DNA from: an uncultured Sutterella sp. | GTDB taxonomy: Bacteria; Pseudomonadota; Gammaproteobacteria; Burkholderiales; Burkholderiaceae_F | Assembly (NCBI GenBank): GCA_900543805.1 | Contig: UQTE01000008.1 | Coordinates: 25,939 to 89,938 of the forward strand | Direction of reading: 5' to 3' | Length of the DNA stretch: 64,000 nt | Part shown: piece by piece, positions 26,717 through 36,643 of the stretch | Numbering within the stretch: the stretch's first letter is position 1 | Layout of the letters: the number at the start of each line of letters is the position of its first letter | Notes under the pieces: model-generated | What the model was told of the DNA's origin: nothing | Databases searched by the model: none | The model's input: only the letters and a program-made list of their open reading frames with translations | Program-made: the position numbers and the translations under genes

Positions 26717-29700
26717 TTATTTCTGCACGAGGTCGATGTCGATACCGAGGGACCGGATTTCCTTGACCAACACGTTGAACGATTCAGGCATACCCGCCTC
26801 AATCTTATGTTCACCACGAACGATGTTTTCGTAAACCTTCGTACGGCCGTTCACATCGTCGGACTTGACCGTCAGCATTTCCTGCAGGACGTAGGCGGCG
26901 CCGTAAGCTTCGAGGGCCCACACTTCCATTTCGCCGAAACGCTGACCGCCGAACTGCGCCTTGCCGCCGAGCGGCTGCTGCGTGACGAGCGAGTACGGAC
27001 CGGTCGAACGGGCGTGCATCTTCTCGACGACGAGGTGATGCAGCTTCAGGTAGTGCATGTAGCCGACCGTCACCGGACGTTCGAACGGTTCACCCGTACG
27101 GCCGTCGTAGAGGCGGGCCTGCGTCTTCGCCGGCGTGAGCTCGAGGCGCTGGGCTTCGGCGTCCGGGAAGGCGAGGTCGAGCATCATGCGGATCTGCTCT
27201 TCCGTCGCACCGTCAAAGACCGGCGTCGCAAAGGGCATGCCGCTCTTGAGGTTGTTGGCGAGGACGAGGATTTCTTCGTCCGTCAGGCTGTCGAGGTCTT
27301 CGTGCTTGCCCGTGCGGTTGTAAACCTCATTGAGGAAGTCACGGATCTGACGGACCTGTTCGGTACGAAGCATCTCTTCGATACGCCAGCCGATGCCCTT
27401 GGCGGCCCAGCCGAGGTGAACTTCGAGCACCTGACCGATGTTCATACGCGAAGGCACGCCCAACGGGTTCAGGACGATGTCGGCGGGACGACCGTCGGCC
27501 ATGTACGGCATGTCTTCGACCGGGCAGATCTTCGAGACCACGCCCTTGTTGCCGTGGCGGCCGGCCATCTTGTCGCCGGGCTGCAGACGACGACGTTCGG
27601 CAATGTACACCTTGACCATCTTCAGGACGCCCGGCGCGAGTTCGTCACCGCGCGTGAGCTTGTCTTCCTTGATCTTGTACTTGCGTTCGTTGTCTTCGCG
27701 CGTGGCTTCAATCGTCTTGCGCGTAAGTTCGATCTGGTGCTGAGCGCTTTCCTCTTCCATGCGGAGGTCGAAGAGCTTGTAGCCCGGCGTCCAGGCGAGC
27801 ACGTCCTGCGTGAGTTCCATGCCGGCTTCGTAGCCTTCCGGACCGCCGGCAATCTTCTTGCCGACGAGGAGACGGCGCAGACGATCGAAGGCGTCGCGTT
27901 CGACGATGCGGAGCTGGTCGTCCAAGTCGCGGCGATAGTGCTTGAGTTCATCCTGGATGATGCTTTCGGCACGCTTGTCGCGCTGCACGCCGTCGCGGGT
28001 GAAGACCTGAACGTCGATGACGGTGCCCGTCATGCCGGTCGGCACGCGCAGCGAGGTGTCCTTCACGTCCGAAGCCTTTTCGCCGAAGATCACGCGCAGA
28101 AGCTTTTCTTCCGGCGTGAGCTGGGTTTCGCCCTTGGGCGTGACCTTGCCGACGAGCACGTCGCCCGCCTTCACTTCGGCGCCGATGTGCACGATGCCGG
28201 ACTCGTCGAGGCGCATGAGCTGGCTTTCGGCGAGGTTCGAAATGTCGCGGGTGATTTCTTCGGCGCCGAGCTTCGTGTCGCGGGCGACCACGGAGAGCTC
28301 TTCGATGTGGATCGACGTGTAGCGGTCGTCGGCGACGACGCGTTCGGAGATCAACACCGAGTCTTCGTAGTTGTAGCCGTTCCACGGCATGAAGGCGATC
28401 AGCATGTTCTGACCGAGGGCGAGTTCGCCCATGTCGGTCGAAGCGCCGTCGGCAATGACGTCGCCGCGTTCAACGCGGTCGCCCTTGACGACGATCGGAC
28501 GCTGATTGATGTTCGTCGACTGGTTCGAACGGGTGAACTTCTGCAGGTTGTAGATGTCCACGCCCGTTTCGCCCACCACGCTTTCGTCGTCGTTGACGCG
28601 GATCACGATGCGGTTGGCGTCCACGAAGTCGACCACGCCGCCGCGGCGGGCCTGAACGGTCGTCTTCGAGTCAACAGCCACCGTGCGTTCAATGCCGGTG
28701 CCGACGACCGGCTTTTCCGGACGCAGGCAGGGCACGCCCTGACGCTGCATGTTCGAGCCCATCAGAGCGCGGTTCGCGTCGTCGTGTTCCAGGAACGGAA
28801 TCAAGGCGGCGGCGCAGGAAACGATCTGCGACGGAGCGACGTCCATGTACTGGATGCGTTCGGGCGAGGCGAGAACCGATTCGCCGTTTTCACGGGCGGA
28901 CACGAGTTCCTGCGTCAGACGGCCGTTTTCATCCATGTCGGCGTTGGCCTGAGCGATGATGTAGCGGCCTTCCTCGATCGCGGAGAGGTAACGGATTTCC
29001 TGCGTGGCAACGCCGTCGACCACCTTGCGGTACGGCGTTTCGAGGAAGCCGTATTCGTTGAGGCGGGCATAGAGGGCGAGCGAGTTGATCAGACCGATGT
29101 TCGGACCTTCCGGCGTTTCGATCGGGCAGACGCGGCCGTAGTGGGTCGAGTGCACGTCGCGGACTTCGAAGCCGGCGCGTTCACGCGTCAGACCGCCCGG
29201 GCCGAGAGCGGAAATACGGCGCTTGTGCGTGATTTCCGAGAGCGGATTCGTCTGGTCCATGAACTGCGAAAGCTGGCTCGAACCGAAGAATTCGCGGATC
29301 GCGGCGGCGATGGGCTTCGAATTGATCAGGTCCTGCGGGGTGAGGCCGTCGCTTTCCGCCTGGTTGAGGCGTTCCTTGACGGCGCGTTCCACGCGCACGA
29401 GACCGGAGCGGAACTGGTTTTCCGCAAGTTCGCCCACGCAGCGGACGCGGCGGTTGCCGAGGTGGTCGATGTCGTCGACGCCGTTGACGGCGCAGGTGCG
29501 GACCGTGCCTTCTTCATCGATGAGTTCGACGGAGTCCTGACCGTTGCGAAGAGCAACGAGAACGCACATCGTGTCGATGATGTCGCACGGGGTGAGCGTC
29601 ATCGGGCCTTCCGGCGTTTCACGGCCGAAGCGGGCGTTGACCTTCATGCGGCCGACGCGCGACAGATCGTAGGCTTCGGGATCGAAGAAGAGACGGTTGA

Positions 29701-30871
29701 AAAGGGCTTCGACGGCATCTTCCGTGGGCGGTTCGCCCGGACGCATCATGCGGTAGATCGCAACGCGCGCGGCGAGCTGATCGGGCGTGTCGTCAAGACG
29801 CAGGGTCTGCGAGATGTAAGGACCGTGATCGAGCTCGTTCATGAAGATCGTGGTGATCTTGCGGATCTTGAGCGTACGGAGCGTTTCAAGCAGTTCCGCC
29901 GTAACTTCGTCGTTGGCGTTGGCGATGATTTCGCCCGTTTCCGGATTCACGACCGTCTTGGCGAGAACGCGGCCGAGCATGTATTCGTCGGGAACGGAAA
30001 TCGTCGTGACGCCGGCCTTCGTGAGGTCGCGGATGTGCTTGGCCGTGATGCGCTTGTCGGCGGGGACGATCGTCTTGCCGTCCTTGTCCTGCACTTCAAA
30101 GCCGAGGGTCTGCCCCTTGAGGCGTTCGGGAACGAACGGCATCGAGCCGCCGCGAACCTTGATCGTGAGCTGATCGTGTTCAAAGAAGCGGGCGAGGATG
30201 TCTTCGGGCGTGAGACCGAGGGCCTTGAGGAGAATGGTGCCGGGCATCTTGCGGCGACGGTCGACGCGGAAGTAGAGAATGTCCTTCGCGTCGAATTCGA
30301 AGTCAAGCCAAGAGCCGCGGTAGGGAATCACGCGGGCCGAGAAGAGAAGCTTCCCGGACGAGTGCGTCTTGCCCTTGTCGTGCTCGAAGAAGATGCCGGG
30401 GGAACGATGGAGCTGGGAAACGATCACGCGCTCCGTCCCGTTGATGATGAAGGAGCCCTTCTCCGTCATCAGCGGGATTTCGCCCATGTACACGTCGTTT
30501 TCACGGATTTCCTTGATCGTCTGCTTGGAGCTGTCGCGGTCGTAAATTTCCAGCTGAATGCGCGCGCGCAGGCGGCTCGCGTAGGTCAGGCCGCGAAGCT
30601 GGCACTCGGCCACGTCGAATTCGGGCTCGGCCAACTTGTAGTCGACGAAGCGGAGACGGGCATACCCGTTGTGGCTGACGATCGGGAAGATGGAGGTAAA
30701 GGCAGCTTGAAGGCCCATGGTGTTGTTTCGGGCATTCGGAGCTACGTTCGCCTGCAGGAATTCTTCGTAGGAACGAAGTTGAATATCAAGCAGGGAAGGC
30801 ACTTCAAGGACGCTCGGACGAGAGGCAAAGCTCTTGCGGATGCGCTGCTTTTCAGTGAACGAGTACGACAT
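26717..30871 (-). CDS. rpoB: DNA-directed RNA polymerase subunit beta
   Basis: Beta makes up half of the catalytic cleft and is the rifampicin target. The 1384-residue protein contains the rifampicin region [20 protein letters not shown] with the usual sensitive residues, and [22 protein letters not shown] at 30871 begins [20 protein letters not shown], as in the family; a longer frame extends into the leader without similarity. A 275-nt structured gap separates it from rplL. Confidence 0.98.
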   Translation of the reverse strand: MSYSFTEKQRIRKSFASRPSVLEVPSLLDIQLRSYEEFLQANVAPNARNNTMGLQAAFTSIFPIVSHNGYARLRFVDYKLAEPEFDVAECQLRGLTYASRLRARIQLEIYDRDSSKQTIKEIRENDVYMGEIPLMTEKGSFIINGTERVIVSQLHRSPGIFFEHDKGKTHSSGKLLFSARVIPYRGSWLDFEFDAKDILYFRVDRRRKMPGTILLKALGLTPEDILARFFEHDQLTIKVRGGSMPFVPERLKGQTLGFEVQDKDGKTIVPADKRITAKHIRDLTKAGVTTISVPDEYMLGRVLAKTVVNPETGEIIANANDEVTAELLETLRTLKIRKITTIFMNELDHGPYISQTLRLDDTPDQLAARVAIYRMMRPGEPPTEDAVEALFNRLFFDPEAYDLSRVGRMKVNARFGRETPEGPMTLTPCDIIDTMCVLVALRNGQDSVELIDEEGTVRTCAVNGVDDIDHLGNRRVRCVGELAENQFRSGLVRVERAVKERLNQAESDGLTPQDLINSKPIAAAIREFFGSSQLSQFMDQTNPLSEITHKRRISALGPGGLTRERAGFEVRDVHSTHYGRVCPIETPEGPNIGLINSLALYARLNEYGFLETPYRKVVDGVATQEIRYLSAIEEGRYIIAQANADMDENGRLTQELVSARENGESVLASPERIQYMDVAPSQIVSCAAALIPFLEHDDANRALMGSNMQRQGVPCLRPEKPVVGTGIERTVAVDSKTTVQARRGGVVDFVDANRIVIRVNDDESVVGETGVDIYNLQKFTRSNQSTNINQRPIVVKGDRVERGDVIADGASTDMGELALGQNMLIAFMPWNGYNYEDSVLISERVVADDRYTSIHIEELSVVARDTKLGAEEITRDISNLAESQLMRLDESGIVHIGAEVKAGDVLVGKVTPKGETQLTPEEKLLRVIFGEKASDVKDTSLRVPTGMTGTVIDVQVFTRDGVQRDKRAESIIQDELKHYRRDLDDQLRIVERDAFDRLRRLLVGKKIAGGPEGYEAGMELTQDVLAWTPGYKLFDLRMEEESAQHQIELTRKTIEATREDNERKYKIKEDKLTRGDELAPGVLKMVKVYIAERRRLQPGDKMAGRHGNKGVVSKICPVEDMPYMADGRPADIVLNPLGVPSRMNIGQVLEVHLGWAAKGIGWRIEEMLRTEQVRQIRDFLNEVYNRTGKHEDLDSLTDEEILVLANNLKSGMPFATPVFDGATEEQIRMMLDLAFPDAEAQRLELTPAKTQARLYDGRTGEPFERPVTVGYMHYLKLHHLVVEKMHARSTGPYSLVTQQPLGGKAQFGGQRFGEMEVWALEAYGAAYVLQEMLTVKSDDVNGRTKVYENIVRGEHKIEAGMPESFNVLVKEIRSLGIDIDLVQK

Positions 30872-30891
30872 GGACACTCCGTTCGACGATA

Positions 30892-30924
30892 GGGGATGAA
30901 CCGAAAAAAGAGGGGGATGAACCG
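30892..30924 (-). repeat. Direct repeat GGGGATGAACCG x2 upstream of rpoB
   Basis: The 12-mer occurs at 30892-30903 and 30913-30924, a 21-nt period (two helical turns), 21 nt before rpoB. An inverted 8-mer (GGTTCATC, 31019-31026) lies about 100 nt away, so in the transcript one upstream segment could pair with either copy. Confidence 0.55.
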
Positions 30925-31035
30925 TGTGGTCAGCGAGGACGCGAAAAGCCGCTCGGGACGACACGGACATACGTCCGGCCCGCGCGGCAGGAGAAATTCG
31001 ACAGTCGACAGGTGGGATGGTTCATCAGAAGAAAA

Positions 31036-31075
31036 CTTTGATACGTGCTCTCGCAGTGGAGAACCCGTATCAAAG
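31036..31075 (-). other. Stem-loop in the rplL-rpoB gap
   Basis: CTTTGATACG (31036-31045) pairs perfectly with CGTATCAAAG (31066-31075), with an inner CTCTC/GAGA pairing. On the minus strand it is followed by TTTTC. A small GTCTCC/GGAGAC stem (31075-31090) adjoins it. By position it could act as the rplL-rpoB attenuator or an RNase III site. Confidence 0.6.
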
Positions 31076-31097
31076 TCTCCTTACGGAGACCCTAAAA

Positions 31098-31128
31098 GAG
31101 AAAGTGAGCTATTATCGCTCACTTTCTC
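31098..31128 (-). terminator. Terminator/attenuator after rplL
   Basis: GAGAAAGTGAGC (31098-31109) pairs perfectly with GCTCACTTTCTC (31117-31128) around a 7-nt loop, followed on the minus strand by TTTTAG. Partial termination here would give more L7/L12 than RNA polymerase, as known in E. coli. Confidence 0.8.
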
Positions 31129-31146
31129 AGAAGGTTTCAAGTTTAA

Positions 31147-31524
31147 TTACTTGAGAGCAACCTTGGCGCCGGCGTCTTCGAGCTTCTTGGCAGCGGCTTC
31201 GGCGTCAGCCTTCGGGAGGCCTTCCTTGACAGCCTTGGGAGCGCCTTCGACGAGGTCCTTGGCTTCCTTGAGGCCAAGACCCGTGAGTTCGCGAACGGCC
31301 TTGATGACGGCGATCTTGTTGGAGCCGGCGGCTTCGAGAACGACGTCAAATTCGGTCTTTTCTTCAGCCGGGGCGGCACCGGCGGCGGCCGGGGCGGCAA
31401 CAGCCACAGCGGCGGCAGCGGCGGACACACCGAACTTTTCTTCCATCATCTTGATGAGTTCGGAGATTTCGAGAACGGTCTTGGAAGCGATCGCTTCGAG
31501 GATTTCTTCATTGGTAAGGGCCAT
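31147..31524 (-). CDS. rplL: 50S ribosomal protein L7/L12
   Basis: L7/L12 forms the multimeric stalk that recruits translational GTPases. The 125-residue protein has the N-terminal dimerisation helix, an alanine-rich hinge ([20 protein letters not shown]) and the C-terminal domain with [15 protein letters not shown]. It lies 42 nt after rplJ and before an attenuator-like hairpin. Confidence 0.98.
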   Translation of the reverse strand: MALTNEEILEAIASKTVLEISELIKMMEEKFGVSAAAAAVAVAAPAAAGAAPAEEKTEFDVVLEAAGSNKIAVIKAVRELTGLGLKEAKDLVEGAPKAVKEGLPKADAEAAAKKLEDAGAKVALK

Positions 31525-31566
31525 TTTATAGCTCCGTATTACGTAGTGTTTAATTGAAATGGATAG

Positions 31567-32097
31567 TTAGGCAGCAGCCTGTTCCTTGGCATCGCGCACG
31601 GCAGCCACGGTGCGCACGAAGCGCGCCGGGACTTCGTTGATGGTACGGACGAACTTCGCGATCGGTTCGTTCATCGTGGCCATCAACTTGGCAAGGAGTT
31701 CTTCGCGGCTCGGCATCGAGGCGAGGTTCTTGACGGCTTCCACGTCCATGACGTAGTTGGCCATCGCGCCACCCTTGACGACAAGCTTGTCGTTTTCCTT
31801 GGCAAAGTTGACGAGAACCTTGGCGCAGGCGACGGGATCGGCGGAGAACGCATAGACGAGCGGACCAACAAACTGGTCGGCAAGTCCGGCGAATTCCGTA
31901 CCTTCCACGGCGCGGCGCACCAACGTGTTCTTGACAACACGCAACGTAACACCATCCTTGCGAGCCTGCGCACGCAACTTGGTGACGGCCTCAACGCTCA
32001 GCCCACGGTATTCGGCGATGACGATCGCGGAAGACTGGGAGACGATCCCGGCAACTTCCTCGATGACAGCCGCTTTATCTTGACGATTAAGACCCAC
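31567..32097 (-). CDS. rplJ: 50S ribosomal protein L10
   Basis: L10 anchors the L7/L12 stalk to 23S rRNA and, bound to L7/L12, represses its own operon. The 176-residue protein starts [20 protein letters not shown] and contains [21 protein letters not shown] recognisable L10-type leader lies directly upstream. Confidence 0.97.
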   Translation of the reverse strand: MGLNRQDKAAVIEEVAGIVSQSSAIVIAEYRGLSVEAVTKLRAQARKDGVTLRVVKNTLVRRAVEGTEFAGLADQFVGPLVYAFSADPVACAKVLVNFAKENDKLVVKGGAMANYVMDVEAVKNLASMPSREELLAKLMATMNEPIAKFVRTINEVPARFVRTVAAVRDAKEQAAA

Positions 32098-32109
32098 GGT
32101 CTGGCTCCA

Positions 32110-32163
32110 CTCAGAGGTGTCCCGAAGGACACCGGTTTACAAAATAACCGGCACACTTCTGAG
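32110..32163 (-). promoter_or_regulatory. L10 leader (rplJ mRNA autoregulatory structure)
   Basis: CTCAGA (minus strand, 32158-32163) pairs with TCTGAG (32110-32115), enclosing a CCGGTT/AACCGG arm and a GTGTCC-TTCG-GGACAC arm. This matches the layout of the known L10 leader bound by L10-(L7/L12)4. It ends 13 nt before rplJ. Confidence 0.65.
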
Positions 32164-32414
32164 AGTTTTGGTCGTTTTTCAATACCCGGAACGAGTTCCG
32201 GAAGAATACACAACGCAATATCTCTCTTCGGTTTACCGTCTGCGCTGGATATCTCCCCGGAAGGAGACGTTTAAGTCAGGAACGGATTGCTCCGCGGTCC
32301 CCCGACTCCAGCGGTCTTTGACAGCGGCAACGTCCATCACGACGTGCCACCCAAAGCCCTCGATGCCTCACGACATCTTAGTTTGTCCTCCCCTCCCGAA
32401 CGGAAGGAGAAGAC

Positions 32415-32441
32415 GGAAGAAGGTGTCAGACACCCTCTTCC
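32415..32441 (-). terminator. Hairpin after rplA
   Basis: GGAAGA-GGTGT pairs with ACACC-TCTTCC around a tiny loop (32415-32441), followed on the minus strand by GTCTTCTCC. A moderate terminator between rplA and rplJ. The rest of the 356-nt rplA-rplJ gap holds small hairpins (CCGGAA/TTCCGG at 32186-32201) but no gene and no convincing promoter. Confidence 0.5.
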
Positions 32442-32453
32442 GAGAATTTCTTC

Positions 32454-33149
32454 TTATTCGTTGATGGAACCGACATCAACGCGCACACCGAGACCCATCG
32501 TCGAGGAGACGGAGATCTTGCGGATGTACTGACCCTTGGCGGAAGCGGGCTTCAGCTTGTTGAGCTGTTCGATCAGAGCGGCAAGGTTCTTCTGGAGACG
32601 AGCCGCTTCGAAGGAAGCGCGACCGATCGGGGCGTGAATGATACCGGCCTTGTCGGCGCGGAACTGGACCTGACCGGCCTTGGCGTTCTTGACAGCCTGG
32701 GCAACGTTCGGGGTCACCGTACCGACCTTCGGGTTCGGCATCAGGCCGCGCGGGCCGAGGATCTGACCGAGCTGGCCGACGACGCGCATGGCGTCGGGCG
32801 AGGCGATCACGACGTCGAAGTCGATCTGGCCGGCCTTCACCTGAGCGGCGAGGTCATCGAAACCGACGATGTCGGCACCGGCTTCACGGGCTTCATCAGC
32901 CTTGGCACCCTGGGTGAACACGGCGACGCGAACGGTCTTGCCGGTACCTTCGGGCATCACGACAGCGCCGCGGACGGCCTGGTCGGACTTGCGGGGATCG
33001 ATGCCGAGCTGCACGGCCACGTCGACGGATTCGTCGAACTTGGCGACGGCGGTTTCCTTGATGAGGTTCAGGGCGTCGAGAGCACCGTAGACCTTGTTGG
33101 CCTCGGCCTTGGCCGTGATGGCGGCCATACGCTTGCAAAGCTTAGCCAT
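32454..33149 (-). CDS. rplA: 50S ribosomal protein L1
   Basis: L1 forms the mobile stalk at the E site and represses the L11 operon in E. coli. The 231-residue protein starts [20 protein letters not shown] and contains [19 protein letters not shown]. Its start overlaps the rplK stop by one base, indicating coupling. Confidence 0.98.
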   Translation of the reverse strand: MAKLCKRMAAITAKAEANKVYGALDALNLIKETAVAKFDESVDVAVQLGIDPRKSDQAVRGAVVMPEGTGKTVRVAVFTQGAKADEAREAGADIVGFDDLAAQVKAGQIDFDVVIASPDAMRVVGQLGQILGPRGLMPNPKVGTVTPNVAQAVKNAKAGQVQFRADKAGIIHAPIGRASFEAARLQKNLAALIEQLNKLKPASAKGQYIRKISVSSTMGLGVRVDVGSINE

Positions 33150-33580
33150 TACAGACCCTCCACAATGATGCCCATGGAACGAGCGGAACCGGCGATCGTG
33201 CGGACGGCGGCGTCGAGGTCGGCGGCCGTCAGGTCAGGTTCCTTCATCTTGGCGATTTCTTCCGCCTGAGCGCGCGTGATCTTGCCCACCTTGTCCGTGT
33301 GCGGACGCGAAGAGCCCTTCTGAATCTTGGCGGCCTTCTTGATGAGGATGGTCGCCGGGGGCGTCTTCATGATGAACGTGAAGCTCTTATCCGCATAGGC
33401 CGTGATCACGACCGGGATCGGAAGACCGGGTTCCATGCCCTGGGTCTTGGCGTTGAACGCCTTGCAGAACTCCATGATGTTCAGACCGCGCTGACCGAGC
33501 GCCGGGCCGATAGGAGGCGAGGGATTGGCTTTACCCGCAGGAACCTGCAGCTTGATAAAGCCGACAATTTTCTTAGCCAT
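33149..33580 (-). CDS. rplK: 50S ribosomal protein L11
   Basis: L11 lies at the base of the stalk, the thiostrepton site, and is needed for RelA activation. The 143-residue protein begins [20 protein letters not shown] and contains [20 protein letters not shown] and the C-terminal rRNA-binding domain. It has a dedicated promoter and an attenuator-like hairpin in the 219-nt gap after nusG. Confidence 0.98.
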   Translation of the reverse strand: MAKKIVGFIKLQVPAGKANPSPPIGPALGQRGLNIMEFCKAFNAKTQGMEPGLPIPVVITAYADKSFTFIMKTPPATILIKKAAKIQKGSSRPHTDKVGKITRAQAEEIAKMKEPDLTAADLDAAVRTIAGSARSMGIIVEGL

Positions 33581-33629
33581 GTAATGAATCCTTCGGGTTC
33601 AAACGCTCGTCGAACGACGGGCTCCCCGT

Positions 33630-33651
33630 AAAAAACTTGGCGAAGTGCCAA
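33630..33651 (-). terminator. Terminator-like hairpin at the start of the rplK leader
   Basis: TTGGC (33637-33641) pairs with GCCAA (33647-33651); on the minus strand the stem is followed by GTTTTTT. It begins only a few bases after the predicted start of the rplK promoter, so it is placed to abort or modulate transcription at once. Confidence 0.6.
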
Positions 33652-33661
33652 AGAGAACGCG

Positions 33662-33690
33662 ATTCTAGCACCGTGATTTTATCGGTGCAA
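33662..33690 (-). promoter_or_regulatory. rplKA promoter (TTGCAC-17-TAGAAT)
   Basis: On the minus strand TTGCAC (33685-33690) and TAGAAT (33662-33667) are separated by 17 nt. It has the same -35 hexamer and spacing as the guaC and rplN promoters. The leader to rplK would be about 75 nt. Confidence 0.75.
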
Positions 33691-33751
33691 CCGAAAAACG
33701 CATTTTTCGTGCGAACCGGCGAAACGTCTTTCCTTCGTCACGCCGGAGCGC

Positions 33752-33787
33752 CGTTTCGCGGGCGTCCGCTTACGGCGAAACGCCCGC
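33752..33787 (-). terminator. Competing stems after nusG
   Basis: Two mutually exclusive 8-bp stems share bases: CGTTTCGC (33752-33759) with GCGAAACG (33775-33782), and GCGGGCGT (33758-33765) with ACGCCCGC (33780-33787). They lie 13 nt after the nusG stop. No T-run follows, so this is a weak terminator or a switch-like element. Confidence 0.4.
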
Positions 33788-33799
33788 CGAATCCTTTGA

Positions 33800-34339
33800 T
33801 TAGAGCTTCTCGACTTCGTTGAAGGCGAGATCGACCAGCGTGTCGCGGCTGAAGATCGACACGAAGACCTGCAGACGGCTCTTGTCGTAGTCGACCGCTT
33901 CGATGTGACCGTTGAAGTCCTTGAACGGCCCGTTCTTGACGCGGATTTCTTCGCCGACTTCGAACTCGATCTTGGGCCGTGGCTTGTCCTCGCCCGTCCC
34001 CATCGCTTCCATGATGCTGTCGACTTCCTTCTGGGAAAGAACGACGGGGTTGTTGTTGCCGAGGAATTCGATCACGCGCGGCGTGGCGTTAACCAGATGC
34101 CAGGTGGCGTCGTTCATCTCCATCTGAATGAAGACGTAGCCCGGATACATCCGGCGCTCGCTCGTGTACTTGCGGCCGTTGCGAACTTCCTGAATGCGTT
34201 CGATCGGCAGGAGCACCTGGCCGAAGCTGTCGCGCAGTTCGCTGCGGGCAATGCGTTCCTCAAGCGCCTTGACCACGCTCTTTTCCATCGAGGAATACAC
34301 GTGCAGCGTGTACCACTGCATTTTCTGATTGTCCGACAT
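33800..34339 (-). CDS. nusG: Transcription termination/antitermination protein NusG
   Basis: NusG binds RNA polymerase, suppresses pausing, couples transcription to translation through S10, and supports Rho. The 179-residue protein has the NGN domain (MQWYTLHVYSSMEKSVVKAL, RMYPGYVFIQMEMND) and a C-terminal KOW domain (VGEEIRVKNGPFKDFNGHIE). It is 12 nt downstream of secE. Confidence 0.98.
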   Translation of the reverse strand: MSDNQKMQWYTLHVYSSMEKSVVKALEERIARSELRDSFGQVLLPIERIQEVRNGRKYTSERRMYPGYVFIQMEMNDATWHLVNATPRVIEFLGNNNPVVLSQKEVDSIMEAMGTGEDKPRPKIEFEVGEEIRVKNGPFKDFNGHIEAVDYDKSRLQVFVSIFSRDTLVDLAFNEVEKL

Positions 34340-34351
34340 GATTAGGCTTCC

Positions 34352-34735
34352 TTAAAAGGACAGACGAAGGAGGACGTCGTAGAGACCCCATTCGATGATC
34401 TTGTCGCAGATGAAGAGGAAGAAGGCCATCAGCACGACGAACGCCATGACGAGACCGGTCGTGTTGAGCGTTTCCTTCTTGGTCGGCCACACCACGCGGC
34501 GCAGTTCCTCATACGACTGACGACCGTACTGCAGCAGACGCTTGCCCGAGGGGCTGAACCACGCGATCACCACGCCGAGGGCCAGACCGGCACCCAGGGA
34601 GCCGAGACGCACGGCCAGGGACTGTTCGGTGAGAAGCGAGAAGGCCAGCACGCCGGCAACCGCACAGAGAACAGCCAGAGTTACGAGAACAATGTCCGAC
34701 TTGCTCGTAACGGTTTCAACATTTTGATTGCTCAT
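34352..34735 (-). CDS. secE: Protein translocase subunit SecE
   Basis: SecE clamps SecY and is essential for the translocon. At 127 residues it is the long, three-helix E. coli-type form. Hydrophobic segments are seen near residues 15-33, 39-58 and 96-118, and the conserved amphipathic region is SYEELRRVVWPTKKETLNTT. It is co-transcribed with nusG. Confidence 0.96.
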   Translation of the reverse strand: MSNQNVETVTSKSDIVLVTLAVLCAVAGVLAFSLLTEQSLAVRLGSLGAGLALGVVIAWFSPSGKRLLQYGRQSYEELRRVVWPTKKETLNTTGLVMAFVVLMAFFLFICDKIIEWGLYDVLLRLSF

Positions 34736-34802
34736 AAGATCGAAAACGGAAGGCGCATCGCCGGCGCCGCCGTTTTGGTAAGTGAGTTTTGCGGAATTTG
34801 CT

Positions 34803-34808
34803 ATTGTA
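34803..34808 (-). promoter_or_regulatory. Candidate secE-nusG -10 element
   Basis: On the minus strand GGCTACAATAG places TACAAT at 34803-34808, about 70 nt upstream of secE and after the tRNA-Trp terminator. No good -35 is present at 16-18 nt (TTCTCA at 19), so the call is tentative. Confidence 0.4.
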
Positions 34809-34878
34809 GCCGTTCAACGTCTTTCTTTGAGAAAAACGGCCCGAGTTTTTCCCGGATGCCCGGAAACGCTCTTTGCAG

Positions 34879-34918
34879 AAAAGCCAAGCCGCAACCTCTC
34901 GGCTGCGGCTTGGCTTTT
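34879..34918 (-). terminator. Terminator after tRNA-Trp
   Basis: AAAAGCCAAGCCGCA (34879-34893) pairs perfectly with TGCGGCTTGGCTTTT (34904-34918) around a 10-nt loop, a 15-bp stem usable in both directions. It ends the tRNA-Tyr/tRNA-Thr/tuf2/tRNA-Trp unit. Confidence 0.9.
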
Positions 34919-34923
34919 TGTTT

Positions 34924-34999
34924 TGGCAGGGGCAGAAGGAATCGAACCCTCAACCTACGGTTTTGGAGACCGTCGCTCTGCCGATTGAGCTATACCCCT
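34924..34999 (-). tRNA. tRNA-Trp (CCA anticodon)
   Basis: The minus strand folds as a tRNA of 76 nt including an encoded CCA. The acceptor AGGGGTA pairs with TGCCCCT, the anticodon loop CTCCAAA carries CCA, and the T loop is GGTTCGATTCC. It lies in the usual place between tuf and secE. Confidence 0.95.
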
Positions 35000-35006
35000 G
35001 TTTTCA

Positions 35007-35025
35007 GGCGGTCCGTCGGACCGCC
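35007..35025 (-). other. Hairpin between tuf2 and tRNA-Trp
   Basis: GGCGGTCC (35007-35014) pairs perfectly with GGACCGCC (35018-35025) around a 3-nt loop. It is probably a 3' protective stem for tuf2 mRNA and a processing signal ahead of the tRNA. Confidence 0.5.
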
Positions 35026-35036
35026 TTCACCGAAAA

Positions 35037-36227
35037 TTATTCGATGATCGCGGCAACGACACCAGCGCCGACGGTGTGACCGCCTTCACGGATGGCGAAG
35101 CGAAGGCCCTGTTCCATGGCGATCGGGCAGATGAGCTGAACCGTCATCTGGATGTTGTCGCCAGGCATGACCATTTCGACGCCTTCCGGCAGTTCGATCG
35201 TGCCCGTAACGTCCGTCGTACGGAAGTAGAACTGCGGACGATAGCCCTTGAAGAACGGCGTGTGACGGCCGCCTTCTTCCTTCGTCAGGACGTAAACTTC
35301 GCCCTTGAAGTGGGTGTGCGGGGTGATGGAGCCCGGCTTGGCAAGAACCTGGCCGCGTTCGACTTCTTCACGCTTCGTGCCGCGCAGGAGGATACCGACG
35401 TTGTCGCCGGCCTGACCCTGGTCGAGCAGCTTGCGGAACATTTCGACGCCCGTGCAGGTCGTCTTGTTCGTGGGCTTGATGCCGACGATTTCGATTTCGT
35501 CGCCAACCTTGATCACACCGCGTTCAACACGGCCCGTCACAACCGTACCGCGGCCGGAGATCGAGAACACGTCTTCGATCGGCATGAGGAACGGCTGGTC
35601 CACGGCGCGTTCCGGCGTCGGGATGTAGCTGTCGAGCGTGGCGGCGAGTTCCATGATGGCCGGTTCGCCGAGCGGGCTCTGGTCGCCTTCGAGGGCGAGC
35701 TTGGCGGAACCCTTGATGATGGGGATTTCGTCGCCGGGGAAGTCGTAGGACGAGAGAAGTTCGCGAACTTCCATTTCAACGAGTTCGAGAAGTTCTTCGT
35801 CGTCGACCATGTCGCACTTGTTCAGGAAGACGATGATGTAGGGAACACCCACCTGGCGGGCCAGAAGGATGTGTTCACGCGTCTGCGGCATCGGACCGTC
35901 AGCGGCCGAAACCACCAGGATCGCGCCGTCCATCTGGGCGGCACCCGTAATCATGTTCTTCACGTAGTCAGCGTGCCCCGGGCAGTCCACGTGGGCATAG
36001 TGACGGTGTTCCGTTTCGTATTCGACGTGAGCCGTGTTGATCGTGATGCCACGGGCCTTTTCTTCAGGAGCCGCGTCGATCTGGTCGTACGCCTTGGCTT
36101 CACCGCCGAAGTGGCGCGAAAGAATCGTCGTGATGGCGGCGGTCAGCGTGGTCTTACCGTGGTCCACGTGACCGATGGTGCCCACGTTGACGTGGGGCTT
36201 GGTACGTTCAAACTTACCCTTGGCCAT
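35037..36227 (-). CDS. tuf: Elongation factor Tu (copy 2)
   Basis: This second EF-Tu gene, 396 residues, is in the tRNA-linked tufB position. Its protein is identical to copy 1, and alternative-frame reading also matches, so the coding DNA appears identical. The identity stops at the ATG on one side and six bases past the stop on the other, the pattern expected from gene conversion. ATG at 36227 follows AGGAGCC. It is transcribed after tRNA-Thr and before tRNA-Trp. Confidence 0.99.
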   Translation of the reverse strand: MAKGKFERTKPHVNVGTIGHVDHGKTTLTAAITTILSRHFGGEAKAYDQIDAAPEEKARGITINTAHVEYETEHRHYAHVDCPGHADYVKNMITGAAQMDGAILVVSAADGPMPQTREHILLARQVGVPYIIVFLNKCDMVDDEELLELVEMEVRELLSSYDFPGDEIPIIKGSAKLALEGDQSPLGEPAIMELAATLDSYIPTPERAVDQPFLMPIEDVFSISGRGTVVTGRVERGVIKVGDEIEIVGIKPTNKTTCTGVEMFRKLLDQGQAGDNVGILLRGTKREEVERGQVLAKPGSITPHTHFKGEVYVLTKEEGGRHTPFFKGYRPQFYFRTTDVTGTIELPEGVEMVMPGDNIQMTVQLICPIAMEQGLRFAIREGGHTVGAGVVAAIIE

Positions 36228-36281
36228 GTTTGGCTCCTGAAAGCAATCCCGGATACCCGGAAAGAGACTGAAGAAATTCTG

Positions 36282-36356
<75 letters not shown>

Positions 36357-36485
36357 ATAAAGGAAAAATTTCGGAGGGGAGAAGGAGATTTGAAATCGGA
36401 GGGGAGACGCCGTCTACCGTCCTTTCAAGGGGCCTTCCGCTCCGCACGTACTTGCTAAGCGAAAGTTGCAAGCGGTGAAGTTCGC
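36357..36485 (-). other. 129-nt spacer where tRNA-Gly would be expected
   Basis: The spacer between tRNA-Tyr and tRNA-Thr has no tRNA fold on either strand. It shows an imperfect direct repeat of TCGGAGGGGAGA (about 36372 and 36397). In E. coli, and commonly in betaproteobacteria, a tRNA-Gly lies here. Confidence 0.5.
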
Positions 36486-36571
36486 TGGTGGACGGGGATG
36501 GATTCGAACCATCGTAGGCGTAAGCCAACAGATTTACAGTCTGCCCCCTTTAGCCACTCGGGCACCCGTCC
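36486..36571 (-). tRNA. tRNA-Tyr (GTA anticodon)
   Basis: 86 nt on the minus strand including encoded CCA, with the long variable arm of a class II tRNA. Acceptor GGACGGG pairs with CCCGTCC, anticodon stem CAGA/TCTG encloses CTGTAAA with GTA, and the T loop is GGTTCGAATCC. A consensus promoter lies a few bases upstream. Confidence 0.95.
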
Positions 36572-36585
36572 TAGCGAGGATTCGA

Positions 36586-36614
36586 ATTATGCCTCAACCA
36601 GAAAAATTTGTCAA
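36586..36614 (-). promoter_or_regulatory. tRNA-Tyr/tRNA-Thr/tuf2 promoter (TTGACA-17-CATAAT)
   Basis: On the minus strand a perfect TTGACA (36609-36614) is followed after 17 nt by CATAAT (36586-36591). The start would be about 8 nt before the mature tRNA-Tyr 5' end. This is the closest match to consensus in the window. Confidence 0.8.
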
Positions 36615-36643
36615 GGGGTTTTCATCAAAAAGCCGAAAAATTT

